DNA of 64,000 bases from NCBI RefSeq assembly GCF_000006985.1, contig NC_002932.3, positions 1 through 64,000 on the forward strand, read 5' to 3'. A program made the translations under genes and the position numbers. The notes beneath the pieces were generated by a model. That model was not told the DNA's origin and searched no databases. It saw only the letters and a program-made list of their open reading frames with translations. Of this stretch, positions 45,467 through 54,412 are shown piece after piece. Within the stretch, counting starts at the first letter, position 1, and every line of letters starts with the position of its first letter. Source of the DNA: Chlorobaculum tepidum TLS (GTDB taxonomy: Bacteria > Bacteroidota > Chlorobiia > Chlorobiales > Chlorobiaceae).

Positions 45467-46747
45467 TCATCTGTATTCTGCCCCAATGACCTCGCAGATT
45501 ACTGACGTGAGACGAGTCAGCTCGTTGTCACGGATAATGAATGGCGGCATCAGATAGACCAACCTGCCGAATGGCCTGACCCAGATGCCCCGTTCCACGA
45601 ACGCCTGCTGGATTTTCGCCATATCGACCGGGCGGTCGAGTTCCACCACGCCGATCGCGCCGAGCACCCTCACGTCGCGGACTCCGGTCATTCCGGTACA
45701 GGGCGCGAGTTCCTCGGCGAGCTGGCGTTCGATGCGCCAAACAGTGGATTGCCAGTCGCCGGAGAGCAGCAGCTTCAGGCTCGCCACGGCGACCGCGCAG
45801 GCGAGTGGGTTGGCCATGAAGGTGGGGCCGTGCATGAAAAGTCCGGGATTGCCGCCGGAGATCGTGTCGGCGACGTGGCCAGTTGTGACGGTGGCGGCGA
45901 GGGTCATGTATCCGCCAGTGAGTGCCTTGCCGAGGCAGACGATGTCAGGTGTGACGCTTGCGTACTCCATCGCGAACAGCTTGCCGGTGCGCCCGAAGCC
46001 GGTGGCGATTTCGTCGAAGATAAGCAGCACGCCGTGCTCCGTGCACAGTTCTCGGAGGCGTCGCAGGTAGTGCGGCGAGTAGAAGCGCATTCCGCCTGCG
46101 CCCTGCACAATCGGCTCGATGATGACTGCCGCGATAGTGTTGGCATGATCTTCGAGCGCCTGCCGCATTTTGTCAATCGCCTCCTCGCGCCACGGCTCGT
46201 TGAACCCGCAGGCGGGCGCTTCGACGAAGAGCTGCTCCGGCACCGCCCCGCTGAAGAGGCTGTGCATTCCCGTGACCGGGTCGCAGACCGACATCGCCAT
46301 GAAGGTATCGCCGTGGTAGCCGGAACGCACGGTGAGCAGTCGCTTTTTGCCAGGCTTGCCCGCAGCCAGCCAGTATTGCAGGGCCATTTTGATGGCTACC
46401 TCGACCGCTACCGAACCGGAATCGCAGAAGAAAATGCGGTCGAGCGGATCGGGCAAGAGGCTGGTCAGGATTTTCCCAAGCTCGATGGCTGGTTCGTGTG
46501 TCAGGCCGCCGAACATGACGTGGCTCATGCGCCCGAGCTGCTCGGTCACGGCGCGGTTCAGCACCGGATGGTTGTAGCCGTGAATCGCCGCCCACCACGA
46601 CGACATGCCGTCGATGAGCTTCCGCCCGTCCTCCAGCTCGATCATCACGCCGCTCGCGCGTTTGACCGGCCAGACCGGCAAGGGATCGGCCATCGAGGTG
46701 TAGGGGTGCCAGAGGTGGCAGCGGTCGAAATCGAGGTCTATCGTCAT
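45467..46747 (-). CDS. bioA: Adenosylmethionine-8-amino-7-oxononanoate aminotransferase
   Basis: A 426-residue class III PLP aminotransferase that converts KAPA to DAPA using SAM as amino donor. It opens with HLWHPYTSM, a BioA hallmark, and has [11 protein letters not shown], the pyridine-binding [12 protein letters not shown] and the Schiff-base Lys274 in [10 protein letters not shown]. It is the last gene of the biotin operon, joined to bioD by a 4-base ATGA overlap. Confidence 0.97.
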   Translation of the reverse strand: MTIDLDFDRCHLWHPYTSMADPLPVWPVKRASGVMIELEDGRKLIDGMSSWWAAIHGYNHPVLNRAVTEQLGRMSHVMFGGLTHEPAIELGKILTSLLPDPLDRIFFCDSGSVAVEVAIKMALQYWLAAGKPGKKRLLTVRSGYHGDTFMAMSVCDPVTGMHSLFSGAVPEQLFVEAPACGFNEPWREEAIDKMRQALEDHANTIAAVIIEPIVQGAGGMRFYSPHYLRRLRELCTEHGVLLIFDEIATGFGRTGKLFAMEYASVTPDIVCLGKALTGGYMTLAATVTTGHVADTISGGNPGLFMHGPTFMANPLACAVAVASLKLLLSGDWQSTVWRIERQLAEELAPCTGMTGVRDVRVLGAIGVVELDRPVDMAKIQQAFVERGIWVRPFGRLVYLMPPFIIRDNELTRLTSVICEVIGAEYR

Positions 46748-47439
46748 TGGCCCGGAGGGTTCAGGATGCGTTGCAGGTCGCCCGGCTCCGCCGAGAGCCC
46801 GCTGGTGTTGAGATCGATCACCGGCGCCTCACCGAAGCCGTAGCGCTTGAGCGCGGCGGCGATCACTTCGCGCGTGTTGGCGGCGATACGTTCGTCCGCC
46901 TCGAAATAGCGGTTGTAGACGATGGCCCGGACAGGAATGCCGCGCCTTGCACAGGCTTCGAGCGAGAGGAGTGTGTGGTTGATGCTGCCGAGCCGCGAGG
47001 CGCTGACCAGCACGAGGCCGTAGCCCGCGTCGCGCACGTAGTCGGCGAAGAGCAGTTCAGGCGTGAGTGGCACGAGCAGCCCACCGACCCCTTCGAGCAG
47101 CACGAGGTCGTAGAGCTTCTGCAATCTGAAGGTGCTGCGGCGGATCGTCATGAAATCGATCTCGCGCCCCTCCACTGTAGCAGCCAGGTGTGGCGAGGCC
47201 GGAAATCGGAAGAGGTATGGGCAGGTCGTTCCATCGAGATCGGCCTCCTGCAAGTCGATACCCATCAGTTTCCGATGTTCGGCGATGTCTTCCGAAACGC
47301 CTTCGCAGCCGGTTTGTGCGATTTTCTGGGTGATTGTCCGCCAGCCCGTTTCAGCGAAGCACCGGGCGAGCAGGCCGGTGACGACGGTTTTGCCGATGCC
47401 GGTGTCGATGCCGGAGATGGCGAGTACCTGTCCTTTCAT
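46744..47439 (-). CDS. bioD: Dethiobiotin synthetase
   Basis: A 231-residue ATP-dependent carboxylase that closes the ureido ring of dethiobiotin. The P-loop GIDTGIGKT spans residues 10-18. The substrate loop [11 protein letters not shown] and the [14 protein letters not shown] segment are conserved. The start at ATG 47439 is set by the 4-base overlap with bioC and the conserved [10 protein letters not shown] opening; the open frame extends far upstream without homology. Confidence 0.96.
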   Translation of the reverse strand: MKGQVLAISGIDTGIGKTVVTGLLARCFAETGWRTITQKIAQTGCEGVSEDIAEHRKLMGIDLQEADLDGTTCPYLFRFPASPHLAATVEGREIDFMTIRRSTFRLQKLYDLVLLEGVGGLLVPLTPELLFADYVRDAGYGLVLVSASRLGSINHTLLSLEACARRGIPVRAIVYNRYFEADERIAANTREVIAAALKRYGFGEAPVIDLNTSGLSAEPGDLQRILNPPGQ

Positions 47440-48218
47440 GACTTTTTCTTTCTGAAACAGCAATATACCGGATGCCAGGTGAGCGTAACGCCTTCGCCTG
47501 ACGGGTAGGCTGACCGGTAGCGTTGCAGAAAATCGAGGTACTGCGAGCGCGTCCAGGCGCGGCGGGCTACGCCGTTCACGCCGGTTTTGCGGATGTGGCG
47601 AAGCACCGCCTCCGGCGTGTCGAACTCCTGCCGGACGATGTCGTCTTCGATTGCGACCAGCTCGAACAGCTCTCCGCTGAGCGCGGCGATTTTGTCGAGG
47701 CTCCGGTAGGGCAGCGCCGCCTCGCCGAGCGCGGCGATTTCGTGCATGTTTTCCGCACCGAAGGTGCTGAAGGCCACGATGCCGCCGGGTTTCACCGATG
47801 TTGCCAGCCGATCGAAAAATCGCGCCGGGTCGTGCAGCCACTGCACCGTGGCGTTCGAGACGGCGAGGTCGAGATTTCCGGGCAACGGATCGAGCCGCTC
47901 GACGTCGCCGGGCAGGAACGTCAGCCGTTCGACATTCCGTCCCGTCACCGCTTTTTCGACAAAGGCGCGGCTTTCGGCGACGAGGTCGTTGGCGAAGAAT
48001 TCGTTCGCAGAATAGCGCTCGAAGAGTATCGAGGTGAGCATGGCCGAGCCGCTGCCGAACTCGAAGACGCGCCCGAGATGCGTTGAGGCTCCGGCGTTTT
48101 CGATCAGCGCGACCAGCCGCACGGCCATGCGCCGCTGCACCTCGGCGTGTCCTGCGTAGGTTGGCAGCGCCCGCCGGAAGCGGCGGCGCACGAGCTGCTT
48201 GTCGATCACGCCGTTCAT
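47436..48218 (-). CDS. bioC: Malonyl-ACP O-methyltransferase
   Basis: A 260-residue SAM methyltransferase that disguises malonyl-ACP as its methyl ester so the fatty-acid machinery can build the pimeloyl chain. The opening IDKQLVRRRFRRALPTYAGHA is typical of BioC, followed by the SAM motif VFEFGSGSAMLTSIL and the post-I region DLAVSNATVQWLHDP. The start at ATG 48218 overlaps bioG by 4 bases. Confidence 0.94.
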   Translation of the reverse strand: MNGVIDKQLVRRRFRRALPTYAGHAEVQRRMAVRLVALIENAGASTHLGRVFEFGSGSAMLTSILFERYSANEFFANDLVAESRAFVEKAVTGRNVERLTFLPGDVERLDPLPGNLDLAVSNATVQWLHDPARFFDRLATSVKPGGIVAFSTFGAENMHEIAALGEAALPYRSLDKIAALSGELFELVAIEDDIVRQEFDTPEAVLRHIRKTGVNGVARRAWTRSQYLDFLQRYRSAYPSGEGVTLTWHPVYCCFRKKKS

Positions 48219-48895
48219 GTGAAAAGCTCCCCCCAGCCGGCGATGTGGGTGAACGGGAAGTGGGGCATTGCGGCGATTTCGGCGACGCGAACCCCCGCCT
48301 CGCTCCACGCGCGGCGCTGGTTCTCGGCTGAAAAGATGAGGTCGCGGCCACCGATCAGCGCTTTCGAGAATTTCCACGACGCGGTGGATTCCGCCGGAAA
48401 TCTGGCGACGGCTTCGCCAAGCGACAGCAACTCCGCCTGCTGGTCGGCAGAGGTGCGATCTGAACGTGTGGCATCGACAATCTTCGGCGGCACGCCGCCC
48501 GTCATCCGGCGTTCGAAGCGCTTGCGGTTGGCGTCGTTCCAGCTTTTGAGCGTGCCTGCGAAAATCTCCGGCGGAATGCCTCGCTCCGCATCGAGTGGCG
48601 TTGCCGTGCCGTTGATCGCCACGGCACGGTCGATTTTTTCGAGTTCCGAATTCACCGCAGCCCACACGCCGAGCGACCAGGCGACGAGATCGACCGCGCG
48701 GGCCTCGGCCATCACCTCGCCGAGCCACGCGGGAATCGACAGGTTGCGATAATCGTACAGCACGGCGATGTCGCGTCCCGCCGAGTCAGGCCACGCCGAA
48801 ACGAGCCAGTCGGCCACGCGGCGATCCATCCCCCAGCCGTTGAAAAAGAGCAGCAAATCCGTGTTGCCCTTGCGCACGATCCACTCTGCCTTCAT
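48215..48895 (-). CDS. bioG: Pimeloyl-ACP methyl ester esterase BioG
   Basis: A 226-residue alpha/beta hydrolase of the BioG (DUF452) type that removes the methyl group placed by BioC, releasing pimeloyl-ACP. The family opening LLLFFNGWGMD is at residues 14-24. The nucleophile is Ser74 in AWSLGVW and the catalytic His is His212 in MPHFPF. Position between bioF and bioC supports the role; BioH or BioK are alternatives in other species. The ATG at 48895 overlaps bioF by 4 bases. Confidence 0.9.
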   Translation of the reverse strand: MKAEWIVRKGNTDLLLFFNGWGMDRRVADWLVSAWPDSAGRDIAVLYDYRNLSIPAWLGEVMAEARAVDLVAWSLGVWAAVNSELEKIDRAVAINGTATPLDAERGIPPEIFAGTLKSWNDANRKRFERRMTGGVPPKIVDATRSDRTSADQQAELLSLGEAVARFPAESTASWKFSKALIGGRDLIFSAENQRRAWSEAGVRVAEIAAMPHFPFTHIAGWGELFT

Positions 48896-50112
48896 GCCGC
48901 GCCTCTTTTCATGGTTTCGGCAAGGGCGGCGATGTCGCCGCTCGTCAGGTCGGCGCGGAGTGAAAAGCGGAGACGCGAGCTGTTTTCGGGTACCGTCGGC
49001 GGGCGTACCGGCAGCGCGTGGAAACCCGCTTCGCGCAGCGCTCCGGCCATCTCGACCGCTGTGCGATCTTCGCCCAGCACCACCGGTACGATGTGGCTCT
49101 CGCCGGGTACGTCGAATCCCGCCTCGCGGAGGCTGCCGCGCAAGGTCGCCGCGAGACCGAGCAGATGGTCGCGCTCCCGCTGCATCGTGAGTTGTTTCGT
49201 GAAGGTGGCGAGGCTCCAAGCGAGCGTCATTGGCGGGAGGGCGGTGGTGAAGATCAGGGTGCGCATCGTGTTGACGAGGTACTCGCGAAAGAGGCCGCGC
49301 ATGACAGCGTAGGCCCCGGCGGAGGCGAGTGACTTGCCGAAAGTGCCGACGATGATGTCGATCTCATTCGTCACGCCGAGCGCTTCGCAGAGGCCGAGGC
49401 CCCGCTCGCCGAAGACGCCTGCGCCGTGCGCTTCGTCCACGATCAGCACCGCCTTGAAACGACGCTTCAGCTTGACCAGACGACGCAAGTCGGCAAGGTC
49501 GCCGTCCATGCTGAAGACCGATTCGGTGACGATGAAAATCTGCCGGTAGCACTCTCTGGCGGCGGTTTCGAGCTGCTCTTCGAGGTGGTCATAATCGGCG
49601 TGGCGGAAGCGGCGATAATCGGCGTCGGCGATCCGCAGGCCGTCGATGATGCTGGCGTGGTTGAGGCGGTCGCTGAGGATCAGGTCGTGGCGGGTGGCGA
49701 GTGCGGGCAGAATGCCGGTGTTGGCGTGGTAGCCGCTGTTGAAAACGAGCGCCGTTTCGCTGCCGTAGGCGGCGGCAATCGCCGATTCGAGCTGGTCGCA
49801 GACCGGGTGGTGGCCCGTCAGCAGGCGCGACGAGGAGCTGGTCATGGCGAAGCGTCCGTCGTCGAACCGATCATCTCGAATCTGTGCGATGAACGAGCTG
49901 AACAGCTCGCGGTCAGCGCCGAGGCCGAGATAGTCGTTCGAGGAGAGGTTCAGCAGCTTGCGACCGCCAACAGTGACGAAGCGCCCGCTCCGCTCGCCGG
50001 TGGCGGGAATCGAGCGGAAGCGCTGCTTCGCCTTGAGCTTCGCAAGCTCCACCGCGATGTCGGCCACAATCGGCGGCTCGACCTGGCCCGCATTCGTAAA
50101 TCCGCCGCTCAT
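48892..50112 (-). CDS. bioF: 8-amino-7-oxononanoate synthase
   Basis: A 406-residue alpha-oxoamine synthase that condenses pimeloyl-ACP with L-alanine to KAPA. Conserved blocks are [21 protein letters not shown] and [13 protein letters not shown], and the PLP lysine is Lys260 in [10 protein letters not shown]. Both gene ends overlap neighbours by 4 bases (bioB upstream, bioG downstream). Confidence 0.96.
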   Translation of the reverse strand: MSGGFTNAGQVEPPIVADIAVELAKLKAKQRFRSIPATGERSGRFVTVGGRKLLNLSSNDYLGLGADRELFSSFIAQIRDDRFDDGRFAMTSSSSRLLTGHHPVCDQLESAIAAAYGSETALVFNSGYHANTGILPALATRHDLILSDRLNHASIIDGLRIADADYRRFRHADYDHLEEQLETAARECYRQIFIVTESVFSMDGDLADLRRLVKLKRRFKAVLIVDEAHGAGVFGERGLGLCEALGVTNEIDIIVGTFGKSLASAGAYAVMRGLFREYLVNTMRTLIFTTALPPMTLAWSLATFTKQLTMQRERDHLLGLAATLRGSLREAGFDVPGESHIVPVVLGEDRTAVEMAGALREAGFHALPVRPPTVPENSSRLRFSLRADLTSGDIAALAETMKRGAA

Positions 50113-51110
50113 GAGAACTTCGAGAGTTGCCGGGCGAGCTGCCGGTCGGTGGAAATGTCACGTCCCCGCGTCGTCAGGTAACCGCCGGTGAGGAAGCCAT
50201 CCGCTCCCGCCAGCATGAGCAGACCCTGAAAATCCTTCATCACGGTTTCGCGTCCGGCGGCGAACTTGATGATCTTTGTCGGGTGCGCGAGGCGGCAGAT
50301 GGCGAAGGTTTTGGCGATTTCCGGCACCGAGACCGGTGCGGCTCCTTCGAGCGGCGTGCCGTCGATGGGTACCAGCACGTTGAGCGGAATGACCGTTACG
50401 TCGAGGTCTCGCAGCGCGAAGATCATGCCGATGCGCTCCTGCATCGTTTCGCCGACGCCGAGGATGCCGCCGCAACAGACGCCGATGCCGTTTGAGCGAA
50501 GCCGCCGGATTGTTCCAATCCGTTCGTTAACCGCGTGCGTGTCGGCGATCAGTTCGCCGTAGCGGGCCGGATCGACCTGGATGTTGATGTTGTAGTGTGC
50601 GATGCCGTGGCGGGCCAGTTCGGCGGCGGGCGCGTCGCCGAGCACGCCGAGTGAAGCGCAGACATGCAGACCGGGCAGTTCGCGATGCAGCCGGTCGATC
50701 ATGCCAAGAATTCGCTCGAACTCAGGCGTCACCTTCAGGTAGCCATAGCCGCTGGTCACGATGCCGAAGTGGCCGATGCCCTGCTCCCACGCGCTCCGCG
50801 CCTGTTCGAGCACCTTGTTCTCATCGACCAGCTCATAGACATCGACCTCGGCGCTGTTGTGCTTCGACTGGGCGCAGAAGCGGCAGTTCTCACCGCATAC
50901 GCCCGATTTGGCGTTCATGATCGAGCAGGCGTGAATCGCGCCGTGGTTCGCGGCGTGGCGGGCCTTGACCCGGTTGGCCAGCGATACGAGGTCGAGCACC
51001 TCGGAGTCCGGAAGCCGCCCCAGCGCCGAAGCGAGTTCGAGCGAGAGCGGCTCGCCGGTGTCGAGCACGGCGTAGGCCTTTTCAATGTCGGGATGCAGTC
51101 GTGACTTCAT
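50109..51110 (-). CDS. bioB: Biotin synthase
   Basis: A 333-residue radical-SAM enzyme that inserts sulfur into dethiobiotin. The radical [4Fe-4S] motif is C72-x3-C76-x2-C79 in [12 protein letters not shown]. Further BioB residues lie in CASLGVL, YNINIQ and GGILGVGET. The opening [14 protein letters not shown] is like shorter, anaerobe-type BioB proteins. The ATG at 51110 overlaps birA by 4 bases; the upstream open frame is inside birA. Confidence 0.97.
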   Translation of the reverse strand: MKSRLHPDIEKAYAVLDTGEPLSLELASALGRLPDSEVLDLVSLANRVKARHAANHGAIHACSIMNAKSGVCGENCRFCAQSKHNSAEVDVYELVDENKVLEQARSAWEQGIGHFGIVTSGYGYLKVTPEFERILGMIDRLHRELPGLHVCASLGVLGDAPAAELARHGIAHYNINIQVDPARYGELIADTHAVNERIGTIRRLRSNGIGVCCGGILGVGETMQERIGMIFALRDLDVTVIPLNVLVPIDGTPLEGAAPVSVPEIAKTFAICRLAHPTKIIKFAAGRETVMKDFQGLLMLAGADGFLTGGYLTTRGRDISTDRQLARQLSKFS

Positions 51111-52108
51111 GCGGATCTCGGTTCGTGGTTGACGGGAAGCAGGTGAGCCTCGCCCGAAGTGACAGACAGCAGAGCGCCATCGACGGTGCGCAAGAGGAGG
51201 TGGCCCTGCGGCGACAATCCGGCCTCGGTGCCGGTCAGCACCGTGTTGAACTGTTCGATTTTCAGCTCGCGCCCTTTCAGCCAGGAGTGTGCTTCGAGGT
51301 ATGGCAGGATGAACGCCAGGTTCTCCTTTTCGAGCCAGTCGCGGTAGAGCTGCTCGAAGCGGTTGAGCACGGCGGCGAGCAGCCGTGCTCGGGACATTCG
51401 CAAGCCGGTCTCGATGGCGATGGAGGTGGCGATCTTTCGCAGCTCCTCTGGTACGGGATCGAGGTTGACGTTCAGCCCGAAGCCCACCACCACGAAGTGT
51501 GTGCAGTCCGGTTCGGACTCCATCTCGCACAGAATGCCGCAGAGCTTTCGCCCGCCCGTGATGATGTCGTTCGGCCACTTGATGAAGGCCGCCAGGCCGG
51601 GGCACTCCTGAGTCACGGCTTCGTGGATCGCCGCCGCCGCCACGAGCGGAATCTCCGGCACGCGGATGGAGGGCACGGGCGGGCGCAGCACAATCGAGCA
51701 ATAGAGATTCACCCCTGCGGGCGAAACCCACGCGCGGCGCATCCGCCCCCGGCCTTCCGTCTGGCTGTCGGCAACGACTACCGTTCCCTCCACTGCGCCC
51801 TCCCGCGCCGACGCCCGCGCGCGGAGGTTGGTCGAATCGATGCTTTCAAGATAGATGAAGTTTCGCCCGAACGACTCGGTTGCCAGCAGCGGCGCGACCT
51901 CTTCGGCAACCGGTGAGCCGGTCAGACTCTCAAGGCGGTACCCTTTGCCGCTTGTCGCCTCAATGGCATATCCGGCTTTTCTCAGAGCGACAATATGTTT
52001 CCACACCGCGCTCCGGCTGATCTGCAACTCGTTACAGAGATCGCCTCCGGAAACAAATCCGCCATCACCGGCGAGACGTTGCAGAATGGTTGCCGTCACC
52101 GGATTCAT
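51107..52108 (-). CDS. birA: Biotin operon repressor / biotin-protein ligase
   Basis: A 333-residue bifunctional BirA. The N-terminal winged helix (about 17-45, [20 protein letters not shown]) binds DNA. The ligase domain has the biotinoyl-AMP loop GRGRMRRAW (119-127) and the catalytic KWPND with Lys177. A C-terminal SH3-like domain follows. Holding the helix-turn-helix, it can repress its own operon; a matching operator lies at 52221-52252. It is the first gene of birA-bioB-F-G-C-D-A. Confidence 0.96.
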   Translation of the reverse strand: MNPVTATILQRLAGDGGFVSGGDLCNELQISRSAVWKHIVALRKAGYAIEATSGKGYRLESLTGSPVAEEVAPLLATESFGRNFIYLESIDSTNLRARASAREGAVEGTVVVADSQTEGRGRMRRAWVSPAGVNLYCSIVLRPPVPSIRVPEIPLVAAAAIHEAVTQECPGLAAFIKWPNDIITGGRKLCGILCEMESEPDCTHFVVVGFGLNVNLDPVPEELRKIATSIAIETGLRMSRARLLAAVLNRFEQLYRDWLEKENLAFILPYLEAHSWLKGRELKIEQFNTVLTGTEAGLSPQGHLLLRTVDGALLSVTSGEAHLLPVNHEPRSA

Positions 52109-52220
52109 ACCGACTCCACGCCCGAGGCGGCCGATAACGGCAAAAGATGGTGGTGAAGGAAGCCGTGCATGATAGGAGACAGTCTGGATCTGAAAAGAAA
52201 AACTCTCTGCAGGAATTGAT

Positions 52221-52252
52221 TTGTAAACCGGAATTTATCTGACGGTTGACAA
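52221..52252. promoter_or_regulatory. BirA operator upstream of the biotin operon
   Basis: TTGTAAACC (52221-52229) and GGTTGACAA (52244-52252) are inverted half-sites separated by 14 bases; only one base departs from perfect symmetry. This is the known BirA consensus TTGTAAACC-N14 to 16-GGTTTACAA. It lies 113 bases before the birA start on the promoter side of the operon. Confidence 0.9.
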
Positions 52253-52337
52253 TCATCCAAAAAGAAATTCCGCTCAAATGGCACGGAGGGACTTGTTGGG
52301 TCGTTGAAAAGAGTGGAGCCGTGCTTGGGATAAACCG

Positions 52338-54092
52338 TCAATTGACCGGACGCGCCGCCGTTGTCATCCGGGTCTCATAGCGTGAGCGATACTGCTGCAG
52401 CCCCTGGAAAATGGCGTAGGCTATCTTGGTCTGTTCCTTGCGGTCGCGCAGGAGCTTTTCTTCGGAGGGGTTGGACAGGTAGCCGGTCTCGACCAGAATG
52501 CTTGGCATCGAGGGAGTCCAGAGCACCATGAATCCCGCCTGCCGGACGCCGAGGCCATTATTGCTGTTGTTACGGCTCAGGCGCTGGAGCACATCCTGCG
52601 CCAGCTCGGTCGATTGCGTTGCAAAGGCGCTTTGCGCCATGCTGCTCATGATGAGATACTCGTCGGAAAAGCCTTTGTATTTTTCTGCGAAGTTCTCCTC
52701 GCCAGTGATGACCGAGTTTTCAAACATAGCTACCTTGAGGGCGGCATCCGTTTTATGAGGACCGAGAATATAGACCTCCGGCCCCCGCACCTTGCTGTTG
52801 TTTGGCGCGGAGTTGCAGTGGATGCTGATGAACACCTTGCCGCCGTAGCGGTTGGCGATCTGGCCGCGCTCCTTGAGTGGAATGAACCGGTCCTCCTTGC
52901 GGGTGTAGATCACCCTGACATCGGGCCACTTCTGCCTGATGAACATGCCGAGGTCGCGGGCGATATTCAGTGCCACATCCTTTTCGTGAGTGCCCTGCGT
53001 ACCGATCGCGCCGGGGTCTTTGCCGCCATGGCCGGCGTCGATGACCACTGCGTCTAGCTTCCACTTGTCTACGTCACGGCTCAGCCCCTCCTGGATGCGG
53101 CGCTCTTTTTCCGACAAATGAATGGCTTCGACATCGACATCATTCATGATGGAGATGACATAATCATTTTTTGCCGCATCATACTTGAACGACGATGATT
53201 TGATCGAAGAGGTCGGAATATCGAGTGCAATGGTGAACTGCAAGGCCCCGCTGTCGAGAAGCTTCGGGCTGATCGATTTGATTGCCCCTTCCGGATAATT
53301 TCTCGCAAGGCGAGCAGGGTTTCCAGTGGCATTTTCAATGGTTAGATAGAGGATGCCACTGTTGTCCGGCCTGAGAAAAGAGGCATTACGCATGTCGCCG
53401 GAAGCTGAAAATCGTATAATGGCGCCGTTTGCACGGGTTTCGATCTTGATGTCGTCGATCGTGGTTTTTCCTCCGGCGGCGCGGGCATCGGTGCGGTTGT
53501 CCGATGACGGCGCGGCCTGTTCCGGCGGGTTTGGGGGGAGGGCATCATTAGGCAGGCGTCCGATGGATTGCAGTGAAGCGTCCGGCCTGCGGCTGTCGAG
53601 CGTGGCATCGATTCTGTTCTCCGAAGCGTTGTATCGCAACTGCCGGCCAAGCCAGAGCGTAAACATCCGGCACGCCTGGTCAACCGGCAGATAGACCTTG
53701 TCCTGTCGTATGACAGGAGCCGAGGCGAGCTGCAAAACCCGTTTCGGGGTGTCCCCTGCGGCGGAGGCGATGACCGCGAAATCGCTGCCTTCCAGGAGTA
53801 TGCAGCTTGTTACTGTGTCGCCGAACGCTTCGTCGATCTGCATCTGCTTGCCGTCGAATACGCTGCCGAGGCGAAGGGCGCGGGCAAAGGAACCGATGTC
53901 CGCCAGAAAAACGCCATCTGGCCGGGTACTTCCCTGTACTTTGATCGTATATCCCTGTTCAGGGCCATTGGTGACATGCAAGAGCACCGCCTCCTTTCCG
54001 GAAGGCCCGGCCAGGAGGCGGGAGGCAAAAAGCACAAAAAACAGCAGGAGGCTCAGTGGCCTGATAAATTGTCTGGATAAAGAGTCTTTCAT
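52338..54092 (-). CDS. N-acetylmuramoyl-L-alanine amidase (AmiC-type)
   Basis: A 584-residue secreted amidase that cuts the stem peptide from peptidoglycan during daughter-cell separation. A signal peptide (about 1-28, LLLFFVLFASRLLA) is followed by N-terminal AMIN-like beta domains, one with RFSASGDMRNASFLRPDNSG. The C-terminal Amidase_3 domain carries VVIDAGHGGKDPGAIG, TRKEDRFIPLKERG, SIHCNSAP and VLVETGYLSNPSEEKLL, which hold the zinc ligands and catalytic glutamate. It is alone on its strand, between the biotin operon and topA. Confidence 0.93.
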   Translation of the reverse strand: MKDSLSRQFIRPLSLLLFFVLFASRLLAGPSGKEAVLLHVTNGPEQGYTIKVQGSTRPDGVFLADIGSFARALRLGSVFDGKQMQIDEAFGDTVTSCILLEGSDFAVIASAAGDTPKRVLQLASAPVIRQDKVYLPVDQACRMFTLWLGRQLRYNASENRIDATLDSRRPDASLQSIGRLPNDALPPNPPEQAAPSSDNRTDARAAGGKTTIDDIKIETRANGAIIRFSASGDMRNASFLRPDNSGILYLTIENATGNPARLARNYPEGAIKSISPKLLDSGALQFTIALDIPTSSIKSSSFKYDAAKNDYVISIMNDVDVEAIHLSEKERRIQEGLSRDVDKWKLDAVVIDAGHGGKDPGAIGTQGTHEKDVALNIARDLGMFIRQKWPDVRVIYTRKEDRFIPLKERGQIANRYGGKVFISIHCNSAPNNSKVRGPEVYILGPHKTDAALKVAMFENSVITGEENFAEKYKGFSDEYLIMSSMAQSAFATQSTELAQDVLQRLSRNNSNNGLGVRQAGFMVLWTPSMPSILVETGYLSNPSEEKLLRDRKEQTKIAYAIFQGLQQYRSRYETRMTTAARPVN

Positions 54093-54412
54093 GATACGCG
54101 TTGAAATCGTCGCTATGCATTGGGGCGGAGTTGAACAACGGTGTCACAGCATGGCCTCTCTCGCTCGAGGCGATGAGCCTTTGCCTGTGTTGTTTGTCGA
54201 TTGGGGTAATAATAAGCAATAAATCCCTTAGCTTCCAGAGCAGATCGAAGCCTGTTGCCATAAATTCTTGAGCGCACCGGCAATGACCGCGAGTCTTGCA
54301 AAGTTTGTTTTTTGGCAGGCAAGCCCTATCTTTTCCGTCATTATTTGCAAAGGCATCTCCCGGCTGCGGCGTCGGGTTACCCGCAATCCCAAAGCAACAG
54401 GGATCAATCGCA
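54093..54412. other. Divergent gap between amidase and topA
   Basis: A 320-base gap between divergent genes. I see no gene, tRNA or strong hairpin in it. It must contain promoters for both neighbours. The frame of topA is open back to 54296 but the extra residues are not TopA-like. Confidence 0.5.

Noticed and set aside
47436-48728. Long upstream extensions of the bioC, bioD, bioG and bioB frames
   Set aside because: The extra parts lie inside the preceding genes. Conserved N-termini and ATGA overlaps define the shorter starts.
54113-54322. 69-codon minus-strand frame between the amidase and topA
   Set aside because: No ribosome-binding site, no recognisable motif, and an odd composition; treated as noise.
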